64,000 nt of DNA from Alteriqipengyuania bathyomarina_B (GTDB taxonomy: Bacteria; Pseudomonadota; Alphaproteobacteria; Sphingomonadales; Sphingomonadaceae), in the NCBI RefSeq assembly GCF_038594605.1, contig NZ_JBCFZM010000003.1:248001-312000 (forward strand), written 5' to 3'. Positions 8,623 through 15,947 of the stretch are shown piece after piece (the first letter of the stretch is position 1; every line of letters begins with the position of its first letter). Below the pieces are notes generated by a model. It was given only the letters and a program-made list of their open reading frames with translations, was not told the DNA's origin and did no database searches. The translations under genes were made by a program, and so were the position numbers.

Positions 8623-8642
8623 AGGCAACGGATATAGTTACA

Positions 8643-9596
8643 ATGGCACAGCACTTCCTCCTCTCCGCTAAGGCTCGCACCCTCTCTCTCGCGAAAGTTT
8701 TCAAGATGGGCGAGGATGCGGCTTACGGTGTGTTCTGTGACATGCGCTGGCCTGAAACCGATGGCGAGCCGATCTGCCCGCGTTGCGGCTGCACGGAAAG
8801 CTATCACATCAGCACGCGCCGCAAGTTCAAGTGCGTTGCCTGCCACCACCAGTTCAGCGTCACTAGCGGCACTATCTTTGCCTCGCGCAAACTGTCCTAC
8901 ACAGACCTGCTGGCAGCGATCGTGCTGTTCGTGAACGGCGCGAAGGGCATCAGCGCGCTACAGGCGAGCCGCGATCTGGACGTTCAATACAAGACCGCCT
9001 TCGTGCTGTTTCACAAGCTGCGCGAAGCGATGCAGCGCGAGTTCGCGGAAGCGAAGCTGGAAGGTGTCGTGGAAATCGACGGCGGCTATTTCGGAGGCTA
9101 CGTGAAGCCGGAAAACCGCAAAGCCGACCGCAAAGACCGCCGCCTGTCGCTCAACCGTTCGGGCAAGCGCCAGTGCGTCGTCATCATGCGTGAGCGCAAG
9201 GGTCGCTCGCTTCCCTTCGTGGTCCGCAACGAAGGCGATGCGGTTCCGTTCGTGCGCGACCACGCTGCCAACCTCGCCACGATCTACGCTGACGAGGGGT
9301 CGGGCTGGGATGCGCTGCATGCTGGTTGGGATACCCGCCGCGTCAATCACTCGGTTGCGTTCATGGACGAAGGTGTCTGCACCAACCAAGCGGAGAGCTA
9401 TTTCAGCCGCCTGCGCCGCATGGAAACCGGCACGCACCACCATATCGCGGGGCCGTATCTCTACGCCTATGCTGGTGAAGCCGCATGGCGCGAGGATAAC
9501 CGCCGCGTCGATAACGGCGGGCAGGCGATGAAGCTGACGTTTGGTGCGATGGCTAGCCGCCAGAGTCGCACTTGGGCGGGATATTGGCAGCGGTAA
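8643..9596 (+). CDS. IS1595-family transposase
   Basis: A protein of 317 residues. The N-terminus carries a zinc ribbon (CPRCGC ... CVACHHQF, residues about 45-77), then a helix-turn-helix-like segment (LQASRDLDVQYKTAFVLFHKLR), then the DDE/N catalytic domain with VVEIDGGYFGGY (first Asp), IYADEGSGWDAL (second Asp) and VCTNQAESYFSRLRRME (Asn/Glu region). This order is that of ISXO2-like IS1595 transposases. The length is normal and nothing is broken. It is followed within 10 bp by a strong terminator. Confidence 0.92.
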   Translation: MAQHFLLSAKARTLSLAKVFKMGEDAAYGVFCDMRWPETDGEPICPRCGCTESYHISTRRKFKCVACHHQFSVTSGTIFASRKLSYTDLLAAIVLFVNGAKGISALQASRDLDVQYKTAFVLFHKLREAMQREFAEAKLEGVVEIDGGYFGGYVKPENRKADRKDRRLSLNRSGKRQCVVIMRERKGRSLPFVVRNEGDAVPFVRDHAANLATIYADEGSGWDALHAGWDTRRVNHSVAFMDEGVCTNQAESYFSRLRRMETGTHHHIAGPYLYAYAGEAAWREDNRRVDNGGQAMKLTFGAMASRQSRTWAGYWQR

Positions 9597-9601
9597 TGCA
9601 A

Positions 9602-9629
9602 AAAGGCCCAGCGAGAGCGCTGGGCCTTT
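9602..9629 (+). terminator. Terminator of the transposase gene
   Basis: A perfect 12-bp stem AAAGGCCCAGCG with loop AGAG, ending in TTT, starts 6 bp after the transposase stop codon. A smaller hairpin (CCTAAGT-ctctc-ACTTAGG) follows near 9661. Confidence 0.85.
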
Positions 9630-9836
9630 CCATTGTCTCTGACCGTTGGCGGGTCTCCAACCTAAGTCTCTCACTTAGGACAAGCCGTAGCTCGCTCGAC
9701 TTTCACAAGACTGCCCTGCGATGCAGGTGGTGTGGCAGGCGTGCGCGTCTATCGTTCAATACAATAAGCGCACGACATTAACAACCGCCAAACGCGGTTT
9801 ATAGTGGGTGGTAGTGGTGATCCCACCCTGCCTCCG

Positions 9837-9927
9837 AGACCCGAGAGGGATTCGAACCCTCGATCGCCGACACCACATCGGCCTCCCCTTGCGAAGGGAA
9901 TGCGTTGGACCACTCCGCCATCGGGCC
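9837..9927 (-). tRNA. Class II (Ser-shaped) tRNA with anticodon CGC inside the IS element
   Basis: Reads as a full cloverleaf on the minus strand: 7-bp acceptor stem (GGCCCGA with TCGGGTC, one G-U at position 2-71), 3-bp D stem with an 11-base loop containing GG, 5-bp anticodon stem (TTCCC/GGGGA) with loop TTCGCAA, long variable arm (GCCGA-TGTGGTG-TCGGC), and a perfect 5-bp T arm around TTCGAAT. CCA is not encoded, and the discriminator base would be U. The long variable arm and 3-bp D stem are serine-tRNA features, but the anticodon at 9891-9893 is CGC, which pairs with the alanine codon GCG. There is no G3-U70 pair for alanyl-tRNA synthetase. Confidence 0.8.
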
Positions 9928-10060
9928 AGAGACCGGACCCGTATGACCGATTCGCGAATGGCCCGCAAGGGGCTGAAATAGGAAATCTAGGAACATCATC
10001 GTTTGCGATATGTGCCTGCCAATCAGGGACCGCAGAAAACTTGACTTTCCGTTAGACAAG

Positions 10061-10091
10061 AATTAGCGACCTGCTCGTCTGGTCGCTAATT
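10061..10091 (-). terminator. Strong hairpin, possible terminator of the passenger gene at 10192
   Basis: An 11-bp perfect stem AATTAGCGACC / GGTCGCTAATT with a 9-base loop. Read leftward it is followed by only a weak T stretch (CTTGTCT). It lies between a leftward passenger gene and the leftward tRNA, so it may end the first transcript or sit in the leader of the tRNA. Confidence 0.45.
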
Positions 10092-10114
10092 GACACCTTT
10101 TGTTCTGGGAAAAA

Positions 10115-10195
10115 GTGCGCACCCGTCTCGAATTTGCCCTGCTGCTAGCCCTGTCGCTGCTAGGCTTGGCCCTGTGGGCGCTTAGCTGGCTCTAG
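10115..10195 (+). CDS. Possible 26-residue membrane peptide
   Basis: A GTG start preceded by CTGGGAAAAA, then 26 codons for VRTRLEFALLLALSLLGLAL plus WALSWL and a TAG. The peptide has two arginines followed by one unbroken hydrophobic helix, as in toxin-like or regulatory small membrane proteins. Its stop TAG and the stop of the opposite gene share the bases CTAG at 10192-10195. There is no homology evidence; it could be chance in GC-rich DNA. Confidence 0.3.
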   Translation: MRTRLEFALLLALSLLGLALWALSWL

Positions 10196-10623
10196 GCGAT
10201 CTGCCATTCCAGATATTGCCCGCTGCGCTGTTCGGGATTGACCACCAGCCCTTGTTCGCGCCTGTCCCGTAGATTGGTGGCTACCCTGCGCGTCATCAGG
10301 TTCAGGAGCTGCGGTGTCGAAGCCATGCCGCGTTGCACGATCATCGCTGCGGCTATTTCCCGGCTCGTGAGGGGACGCTGTGACGTACGCAGGATGGCGA
10401 ATATCTGACGCGACATTTCACCGCGCTTGGACCAATCCTCGGGTGGACGCACCATCTTGGGCGCTATCGCCGGAATGTCCAGTTCAGGAGCCACCAGCTT
10501 TATCGCGTTGTCGAGCGTTTCAAGATCGCGGGCCATGCGGGATAGCGCCTCTTGCGTGCGCTTCATCTCGCCCGCCAGTGCAGCCCGTTTCTTGACCAAC
10601 CCCTCTACCATATAGTCTGTCAT
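10192..10623 (-). CDS. Passenger protein: coiled coil plus winged-helix-like domain
   Basis: A protein of 143 residues from the ATG at 10623 (preceded by GGGGACG). An upstream in-frame start at 10659 is less likely. Residues 1-50 form a predicted coiled coil (LVKKRAALAGEMKRTQEALSRM, LETLDNAI). The remainder (MSRQIFAILRTSQRPLTSREIAAAMIVQRG, then a second helix with RRVATNLRDRREQGLV) has the pattern of a winged-helix DNA-binding domain. It lies 44 bp inside the right inverted repeat of the element. Function unknown; a DNA-binding or accessory role in the element is inferred. Confidence 0.65.
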   Translation of the reverse strand: MTDYMVEGLVKKRAALAGEMKRTQEALSRMARDLETLDNAIKLVAPELDIPAIAPKMVRPPEDWSKRGEMSRQIFAILRTSQRPLTSREIAAAMIVQRGMASTPQLLNLMTRRVATNLRDRREQGLVVNPEQRSGQYLEWQIA

Positions 10624-10666
10624 CGTCCCCGATACATAGGGCATAACAGGCGATGGCATCTATCCC

Positions 10667-10695
10667 CGTCTTGGTGCGTCTGCTACATAATGCCG
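10667..10695 (-). repeat. Right terminal inverted repeat of the element
   Basis: Reverse complement of the left end at 25 of 29 positions. The outermost 15 bases match perfectly. Confidence 0.9.
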
Positions 10696-11420
10696 AGTGC
10701 CTCTGCCGGGGAGAGCGGAGGGAGGATGCCGGGCAGGCAAGCGGCGAGCAGGCTCTTGCCCGCACCGGGCGGCCCGCTCATCAGCAGGTTGTGGCCCCCG
10801 GCGGCCGCGATCTCGAGCGCGCGCTTGGCGGTCTCCTGCCCCTTGACCTGTTTGAGGTCGGGGCCCGGCGGGGCATCCTCCACCGCGCCGATCTGCGGCT
10901 GGTCGAGCTGCTGCGTGCCCTTGAGGTGGTTGAGCAGGCTGACCAGATCGGGCGCTGCGATCACCGGGATGCCGCTCGCCCAGCGGGCCTCGGCGCCTTG
11001 CGCGGCGGGGCAGATCAGCCCGCATTCCGCCTCGCTCGCATGTAGCGCGGCCAGCAGCACGCCGGGCGAGCCGACGATCCGCCCGTCCAGCGCGAGTTCG
11101 CCGACCGCGACGAAGTCCGCCAGCTGTTCGCGGTCCGCCACGCCCATCGCACCCAGCAGCGCGAGCGCGATCGGCAGGTCGTAATGCGATCCGTCCTTGG
11201 GCAGATCGGCGGGCGAGAGGTTGACCGTGATCCGCTTGGGCGGCAGCGCAAGGCCCATCGCGGCGAGCGCGGCCTGCACCCGCTCGCGACTTTCGCTCAC
11301 CGCCTTGTCGGGCAGGCCAACGACGCTGAAGCGCGGCAAGCCGGAGGCGAGCTGGCACTGCACCTCGACCGGGCGGGCCTCCAGCCCGAGATAGGCGACC
11401 GTGCGAACCAGTGCGACCAC
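10683..11420 (-). pseudogene. comM: comM 5' fragment (YifB-type helicase, N-terminal half)
   Basis: Starts at a GTG (11420) eight bases after GGGGAGG, giving the usual ComM opening VALVRTVAYLGLEAR; an ATG at 11444 is an alternative. The fragment contains the Lon-protease-like ChlI domain (FSVVGLPDKAVSESRERVQA, ITVNLSPADLPKDGSHYDLP) and the Walker A motif GPPGAGKS. The element joins at 10696 and a stop is reached inside its inverted repeat at 10683. The Walker B motif is in the other fragment, so no ATPase can be made from either half. The original gene would be 1509 bp. Confidence 0.9.
10696..10703. repeat. Target-site duplication, right copy (AGTGCCTC)
   Basis: Exact copy of 7312-7319, at the right end of the element. 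Confidence 0.9.
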
Positions 11421-11595
11421 AAGCGGGCCCTCCCCCCGGGGCATTGCGACTGCCGTGCCCCCCGGCAATGTTTTGCCGCTTTGCCGCCCGCTTGTCGAGG
11501 CCGCGGATTTCCGGCGTTTCTCATGGAATCGGAGAATGTTACCGGCGCGGAAACCACTTTTGCTGTGGGGATGGTAAGGGGCGGGCGGCAATACG

Positions 11596-12438
11596 TTGCC
11601 GGTGCGCTGGCTAACCCCCCTGATACCGGCCCTCATGACCACCCTCGGCCTGGCTGCTTCCCCCCTCCAGGCCGAGGGCTGGCTGGTAAAGGTCACCGTC
11701 ACCGAGGAATGGATCGACGAAAGCGATCCGCGCTTCGCCGACGCCGAGCCTGCCGACACCTATCTTTATGCCGAAGACTTCATAGAAGCCGAGCCGCGCA
11801 TCGCCTATGAGACCGCCGACCGCGCGATCGCGTCGTTCCGCGCCAGCGCCCCTACCGCGCTCGCCGCTTTCGGCCCGTTCCGCGTGGTAGGCCCGACCCG
11901 CGCGGTGCTGGTCGGCACCACCAACACGGCGACCCCGGCGCAGTTCGCCGCGCTGTTGCGGGCCTATCCGCAGCTCGAAACGCTCGATCTGGTGGAGGCC
12001 CCGGGGACCGAGAACGACCGCGCCAACCTCGCCGTCGGGCGGATGATCCGCGAGGCGGGGCTGACCACGCGGGTGCCGCGCGGCGGATCGGTGCGTTCGG
12101 GCGCGGTCGAGCTGTTTCTTGCCGGGGCCCGGCGCGAGGTCGAGGACGGCGCGCGCTTCGCGGTCCATTCGTGGCGCGACAATCGCGGGCGCGAGGCGAG
12201 CGACTTCCCCGAAGGTGCGCCCGAGCATCGCTATTACCTCGACTATTACCGCGAAATGGGGATGAGCGCCGATGGCGCGCGCAGCTTCTACGCGATGACC
12301 AACCAGGCGCCGCATGCCCGGGCGCGCTGGCTCGACGCGGGCGACATGCGCGGCTGGCTGGCGCGGACGATCGGACAGGCTGCCAACGACAATGCGCCGC
12401 GGATCGCCTATCTTGACGTAAGCGCGGCCACCCCGTAG
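11596..12438 (+). CDS. ClpP-like periplasmic protein (COG3904-like)
   Basis: A protein of up to 280 residues. The first possible start is a TTG at 11596; a GTG at 11602 is equally possible. An ATG at 11635 would cut into the signal peptide (WLTPLIPALMTTLGLAASPLQAE). The core (LETLDLVEAPGTENDRANLAVGRMIREA, then GLTTRVPRGGSVRSGAVELFLAGARREV, then FAVHSW) follows the ClpP/enoyl-CoA hydratase-like fold seen in predicted periplasmic proteins of COG3904. A serine lies near the expected nucleophile position (SGAVE). Protease activity is not shown. Single gene, divergent from comM. Confidence 0.6.
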   Translation: MPVRWLTPLIPALMTTLGLAASPLQAEGWLVKVTVTEEWIDESDPRFADAEPADTYLYAEDFIEAEPRIAYETADRAIASFRASAPTALAAFGPFRVVGPTRAVLVGTTNTATPAQFAALLRAYPQLETLDLVEAPGTENDRANLAVGRMIREAGLTTRVPRGGSVRSGAVELFLAGARREVEDGARFAVHSWRDNRGREASDFPEGAPEHRYYLDYYREMGMSADGARSFYAMTNQAPHARARWLDAGDMRGWLARTIGQAANDNAPRIAYLDVSAATP

Positions 12439-12543
12439 TAGCGCGCGCTTGAAGCTCCGGCCTTATGGTCGGAACAGTTTTGGGCCGATTCGCGCCGGGC
12501 GCGGTTGGTCGATCCATTTTTTGCCTGTTTTTTCGAGGGTATT

Positions 12544-12678
12544 ATGAAGCGGACTTTCCAGCCCAGCAATCTCGTTCGTGCGCGTCGCCACGGCTTTTTC
12601 GCACGCAAGGCGACCACCGGTGGCCGCAAGGTTCTTGCCGCACGCCGCAAGCGTGGCCGCAAGAAGCTTTGCGCCTGA
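12544..12678 (+). CDS. rpmH: 50S ribosomal protein L34
   Basis: A protein of 44 residues, MKRTFQPSNLVRARRHGFFA followed by a basic tail ending KKLCA. This is the complete universal L34 sequence of the large ribosomal subunit. It heads the conserved rpmH-rnpA-yidD-yidC-engB cluster. Regulation of the cluster by an upstream promoter in 12440-12540 is expected; I see no clear -35/-10 pair there. Confidence 0.97.
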   Translation: MKRTFQPSNLVRARRHGFFARKATTGGRKVLAARRKRGRKKLCA

Positions 12679-12744
12679 TTCGGTAGGGATGCCTGCGGTG
12701 CATTGCGCATCGCGGTCGACCCACGAGACAAGTTGATGTGCTTG

Positions 12745-12769
12745 CGGGCTCCCAATCGGGGGCCCGTTT
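12745..12769 (+). terminator. Hairpin between rpmH and rnpA
   Basis: Stem CGGGCTCCC / GGGGGCCCG (one T-G pair) with loop AATC followed by TTT, 67 bp after rpmH and 16 bp before rnpA. It may partly terminate so that far more L34 than RNase P protein is made. Confidence 0.5.
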
Positions 12770-12784
12770 GCCTATCTAAGCGCC

Positions 12785-13171
12785 ATGAATTCACCCGTCA
12801 CCGCCAAGAATGTGCTCACCAAGCGGGCGGATTTCCTTGCGGCGAATCGCGGGCTGCGAGTGCCGATGGCCGGTTTTGTGCTGCTGGTGCGGCCCAATGA
12901 CGGGCAGGGCATGCGCTATGGCATCACCGTCACCAAGAAGATCGGCAATGCCGTCGTCCGCAACCGGATGAAACGGCGCTTTCGCGAGCTTCTGTGGGCG
13001 CACCTTCCCACCAGGGGGCTGCCCGATCACGACCACGTGCTAATCGGCCGCGAAGGCGGAGTGGAGCGTGATTTCGCCAAGCTTGCCGAGGAATTGACCG
13101 GCGCACTGGGCCGCGCGGCGCGGGGCGAGGGCCAGCGCGGTCGCCCCCCGCGCAGGAGGCGCGTGCGATGA
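12785..13171 (+). CDS. rnpA: Ribonuclease P protein component
   Basis: A protein of 128 residues with the family motif KKIGNAVVRNRMKRRFREL (residues about 51-69), which binds the RNase P RNA and the tRNA leader. It partners with the catalytic RNA to trim the 5' ends of tRNAs. The C-terminus is a basic tail (RGRPPRRRRVR). It overlaps yidD by ATGA (13168-13171), as in most genomes of this group. Confidence 0.95.
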   Translation: MNSPVTAKNVLTKRADFLAANRGLRVPMAGFVLLVRPNDGQGMRYGITVTKKIGNAVVRNRMKRRFRELLWAHLPTRGLPDHDHVLIGREGGVERDFAKLAEELTGALGRAARGEGQRGRPPRRRRVR

Positions 13172-13386
13172 AGCCGGTCAAGCGCGCGATGGTCCTGCTG
13201 ATCCGGGGGTGGCAGATCGGCCCCAGCGCGATCCTTCCGCCCAGTTGCCGGTTCCAGCCAAGCTGTTCGCAATACGCCATCGAGGCGATCGAGAAGCATG
13301 GGCCAATCAAGGGTGGATGGCTGGGCTTCAAGCGTATAATGCGCTGCCATCCGTGGGGCGGGCACGGGCACGATCCGGTACCCTAG
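13168..13386 (+). CDS. yidD: Membrane protein insertion efficiency factor YidD
   Basis: A protein of 72 residues with an N-terminal amphipathic helix (RAMVLLIRGWQIG) and the family signature CRFQPSCSQYAIEAIEKHG, then KRIMRCHPWG. It is a small membrane-associated helper of YidC-dependent insertion. Start overlaps the rnpA stop. Confidence 0.93.
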   Translation: MKPVKRAMVLLIRGWQIGPSAILPPSCRFQPSCSQYAIEAIEKHGPIKGGWLGFKRIMRCHPWGGHGHDPVP

Positions 13387-13441
13387 CCGATGCCCAGCCA
13401 TCCATTTTCACCGTTTGAATAGCTAGCAGGACCGCAGTTTC

Positions 13442-15220
13442 TTGGACAACCAGCGCAATCTCATCTTCGCCGTCGTTCTGTGCGGCCTCATGATCCTGCT
13501 GTACGATTCGGCGATCAGCTATTTCTATCCGGCTCCGCCCGAGACCGAGCAGGTCGAGCGTGCGACCACGCCCGAACAGCGCGCGGCCCAGGAAATCGCC
13601 AATGAAACCGGCACCGCGCCCAGTGTGGCGCAGCAGGCGGTGGACCTGGAGGAGGCGCTGGCCTCGGGCGACCGGGTCCGTATCGAAGCCCCGCGCGTCG
13701 AAGGATCGATCAACCTCGTCGGCGCACGCGTCGACGATATCGAACTGAAGGATCACCGCGCGACCGTCGACAAGGATAGCGGCCCGGTGCAGCTGTTCGC
13801 ACCTGCGGGCACGCCGATCCAGAACTTCGCGCAATTCGGTTTCGTGGGCCAAGGCACCAATGTGCCCGATGCGAGCACCGTCTGGCAGGCGAGTGGCGAC
13901 ACGCTCTCGCCGGGCAATCCGGTCGACCTGCGGTGGGACAATGACGAGGGGCAGCGCTTCCTCATCCGCCTGTCGATCGACGACAATTACATGATCACCG
14001 CCGAGCAGACCGTGGCCAATTATGGCGCCGGGCCGGTGGTGGTGTCCCCCTTCGCGACCATCACCCGCACCAGTCTGACCGCCAGCCAGAGCACCTGGAT
14101 CTCGCACTCCGGCCCGATCGGCAGCTTCGACGGCGCGGTCGATTACGGCCCCGATTACGACGATCTGGCTGAAGAGACCGCGATCGCCGGCGCGGCGAAT
14201 CCGGCCTGGCTCGGGTTCACCGATGTCTACTGGCTGGGCGCGCTCGTCCCCCAAGGTGGCGCGGGGCTGGATACGGGCTTCCGCTCGCTCGGCAATGATC
14301 TGTTCCGTGCGGACATGATCTACGATCCGATGACCTTGCGCCCCGGGCGACAGATGACGCGCACCTCGCAGCTGTTTGCCGGTGCCAAGGAAAGCCAGGT
14401 GCTCGACGCCTATCAGGAAGCGGGCATCGCGCAGTTCGGCCTCGCGATCGACTGGGGCTGGTTCCGCTGGTTCGAAAAGCCGATCCTGTGGCTGCTGCGC
14501 ACGCTGTTCGACCTGGTCGGCAATTTCGGCGTCGCGATCATCCTGCTGACTTGCTGCGTACGCGGTCTGATGTTCCCGGTGGCACAGCGCGGCTTTGCCA
14601 GCATGGCGAGCATGAAGGCGATCCAGCCGGACATGAAAAAGCTGCAGGAGAAGCACAAGGACGACAAGGTCACCCAGCAGCAGGAAATGCAGAAGCTGTT
14701 CAAGGAACGCGGCGTCAATCCGGTCGCGGGGTGCCTGCCGATGGTGCTGCAGATTCCGGTGTTCTTCGCGCTGTACAAGGTGCTCGTCCTCGCGATCGAG
14801 ATGCGGCACCAGCCCTTCATCTTCTGGATCAAGGATCTCTCCGCACCCGATCCGGCGCATGTCCTCAACCTGTTCGGCATGCTGCCTTACGAGGTGCCGG
14901 GCTTCCTCGCGCTGGGCCCGCTCGCCCTGCTGCTCGGCTTCACGATGTGGCTGACCTTCAGGCTCAATCCGTCGAGCATGGACCCGATGCAGCAGCAGAT
15001 CTTCAGCATCATGCCGTGGGTCCTGATGTTCGTCATGGCGCCCTTTGCGGCTGGCCTGCTGCTCTACTGGAACACGTCCAACCTGCTGACGCTGGCGCAG
15101 CAGAAATACCTCTATTCCAAGCATCCGCAGCTCAAGGCCGCGATGGATAAGGAAAAGGCGGAGAAGGAAGCGAAAGCCCGGGCGGACAAGGCATCCGACG
15201 GCTCGAAGGCCGAAGCGTGA
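13442..15220 (+). CDS. yidC: Membrane protein insertase YidC
   Basis: A protein of 592 residues from a TTG start at 13442 (MDNQRNLIFAVVLCGLMILL), preceded by AGCAGGA. The first membrane helix is followed by the large periplasmic beta domain of Gram-negative YidC (about 80-360) and then the conserved insertase core: RGLMFPVAQRGFASMASMKAIQPDMKKLQEKHKDD with the functional Arg, GCLPMVLQIPVFFALYKVL, and later helices to about 565. It ends with a Lys/Glu-rich tail. It inserts inner-membrane proteins with or without SecYEG. The stop overlaps the engB start. Confidence 0.96.
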   Translation: MDNQRNLIFAVVLCGLMILLYDSAISYFYPAPPETEQVERATTPEQRAAQEIANETGTAPSVAQQAVDLEEALASGDRVRIEAPRVEGSINLVGARVDDIELKDHRATVDKDSGPVQLFAPAGTPIQNFAQFGFVGQGTNVPDASTVWQASGDTLSPGNPVDLRWDNDEGQRFLIRLSIDDNYMITAEQTVANYGAGPVVVSPFATITRTSLTASQSTWISHSGPIGSFDGAVDYGPDYDDLAEETAIAGAANPAWLGFTDVYWLGALVPQGGAGLDTGFRSLGNDLFRADMIYDPMTLRPGRQMTRTSQLFAGAKESQVLDAYQEAGIAQFGLAIDWGWFRWFEKPILWLLRTLFDLVGNFGVAIILLTCCVRGLMFPVAQRGFASMASMKAIQPDMKKLQEKHKDDKVTQQQEMQKLFKERGVNPVAGCLPMVLQIPVFFALYKVLVLAIEMRHQPFIFWIKDLSAPDPAHVLNLFGMLPYEVPGFLALGPLALLLGFTMWLTFRLNPSSMDPMQQQIFSIMPWVLMFVMAPFAAGLLLYWNTSNLLTLAQQKYLYSKHPQLKAAMDKEKAEKEAKARADKASDGSKAEA

Positions 15221-15873
15221 GCGCGCACGGCCAGGGCCCGCAGACGCCCGAGGAAGTCGCCGCCGCGCGGATGGTCTCGGGCCGGGTCGAATTCCTGCTG
15301 AGCGCACCGCAGCTCAGGTTCCTGCCCGAACCGACCGTGCCCGAGATTGCGCTGGCCGGTCGCTCCAATGTCGGCAAGAGTTCGCTGCTCAACGCGTTGA
15401 CCATGCGCAAGGGCATCGCGCGCGCCTCGGTCACGCCGGGCCGCACGCAGGAGCTCAACATCTTCGAGGTCGGCGAGCCCACCCGGTTCCGGCTGGTCGA
15501 CATGCCGGGCTACGGCTTTGCCAAGGCGCCCAAGTCGGTGGTCGAGAAATGGCAGGGCCTCGTGCGCACCTACCTGCGCGGGCGGCCCGTGCTCGCGCGC
15601 GCGCTGGTGCTGGTCGACAGCCGCCATGGGCTCAAAGACAACGACCGCGCGATGATGAAGATGCTCGACGAAGCGGCCGTGAGCTACCGCATCGTCTTGA
15701 CCAAGAGCGACAAGATCAAGGCCAGCGCGTTGACGGAGACGCACGAAAAGGTGGCCGCCGAAGCGAAGAAGCACCCCGCCGCCTTCCCGGAAATCCACCT
15801 GACCAGTGCCGAAAAGGGACAGGGGATCGCGCATTTGCGCGCTTCGCTGGTGGCCGACGCGCTGACGCCATAG
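15217..15873 (+). CDS. engB: Ribosome biogenesis GTPase EngB/YihA
   Basis: A protein of 218 residues. The P-loop is GRSNVGKSS (about residue 48), the switch region VTPGRTQELN, the G3 motif DMPGYGF, and the G4 motif TKSDK. This is the TrmE-Era-EngA-EngB superfamily GTPase required for 50S assembly. The N-terminal 30 residues are the usual variable leader. The GTG start overlaps the yidC stop by 4 bases. Confidence 0.95.
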   Translation: MSAHGQGPQTPEEVAAARMVSGRVEFLLSAPQLRFLPEPTVPEIALAGRSNVGKSSLLNALTMRKGIARASVTPGRTQELNIFEVGEPTRFRLVDMPGYGFAKAPKSVVEKWQGLVRTYLRGRPVLARALVLVDSRHGLKDNDRAMMKMLDEAAVSYRIVLTKSDKIKASALTETHEKVAAEAKKHPAAFPEIHLTSAEKGQGIAHLRASLVADALTP

Positions 15874-15947
15874 GCTGAAAGCTCGACACTGCGCAGGGCT
15901 CGCTCTAGGCGCGTGTACCGAGAGACGAAGGCCCGGTCCGGAACGCT

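Larger units (their letters stand above)
7320..10695. mobile_element. IS1595-family element with passenger genes, 3376 bp
   Basis: Both ends carry inverted repeats of 29 bp with 4 mismatches (starting CGGCATTATGTAGCA), flanked by a perfect 8-bp direct repeat. Inside are an IS1595/ISXO2-type transposase, four possible passenger genes and a tRNA gene. The element sits inside comM. It is much longer than a bare IS of this family (about 1 kb), but the IS1595 family is known to include members with passenger genes. All termini look intact, so it may still be mobile. Confidence 0.92.

Noticed and set aside
9799..10059. Minus-strand open frames spanning the tRNA
   Set aside because: The conserved stems of the tRNA explain the sequence; the peptide reading is incidental.
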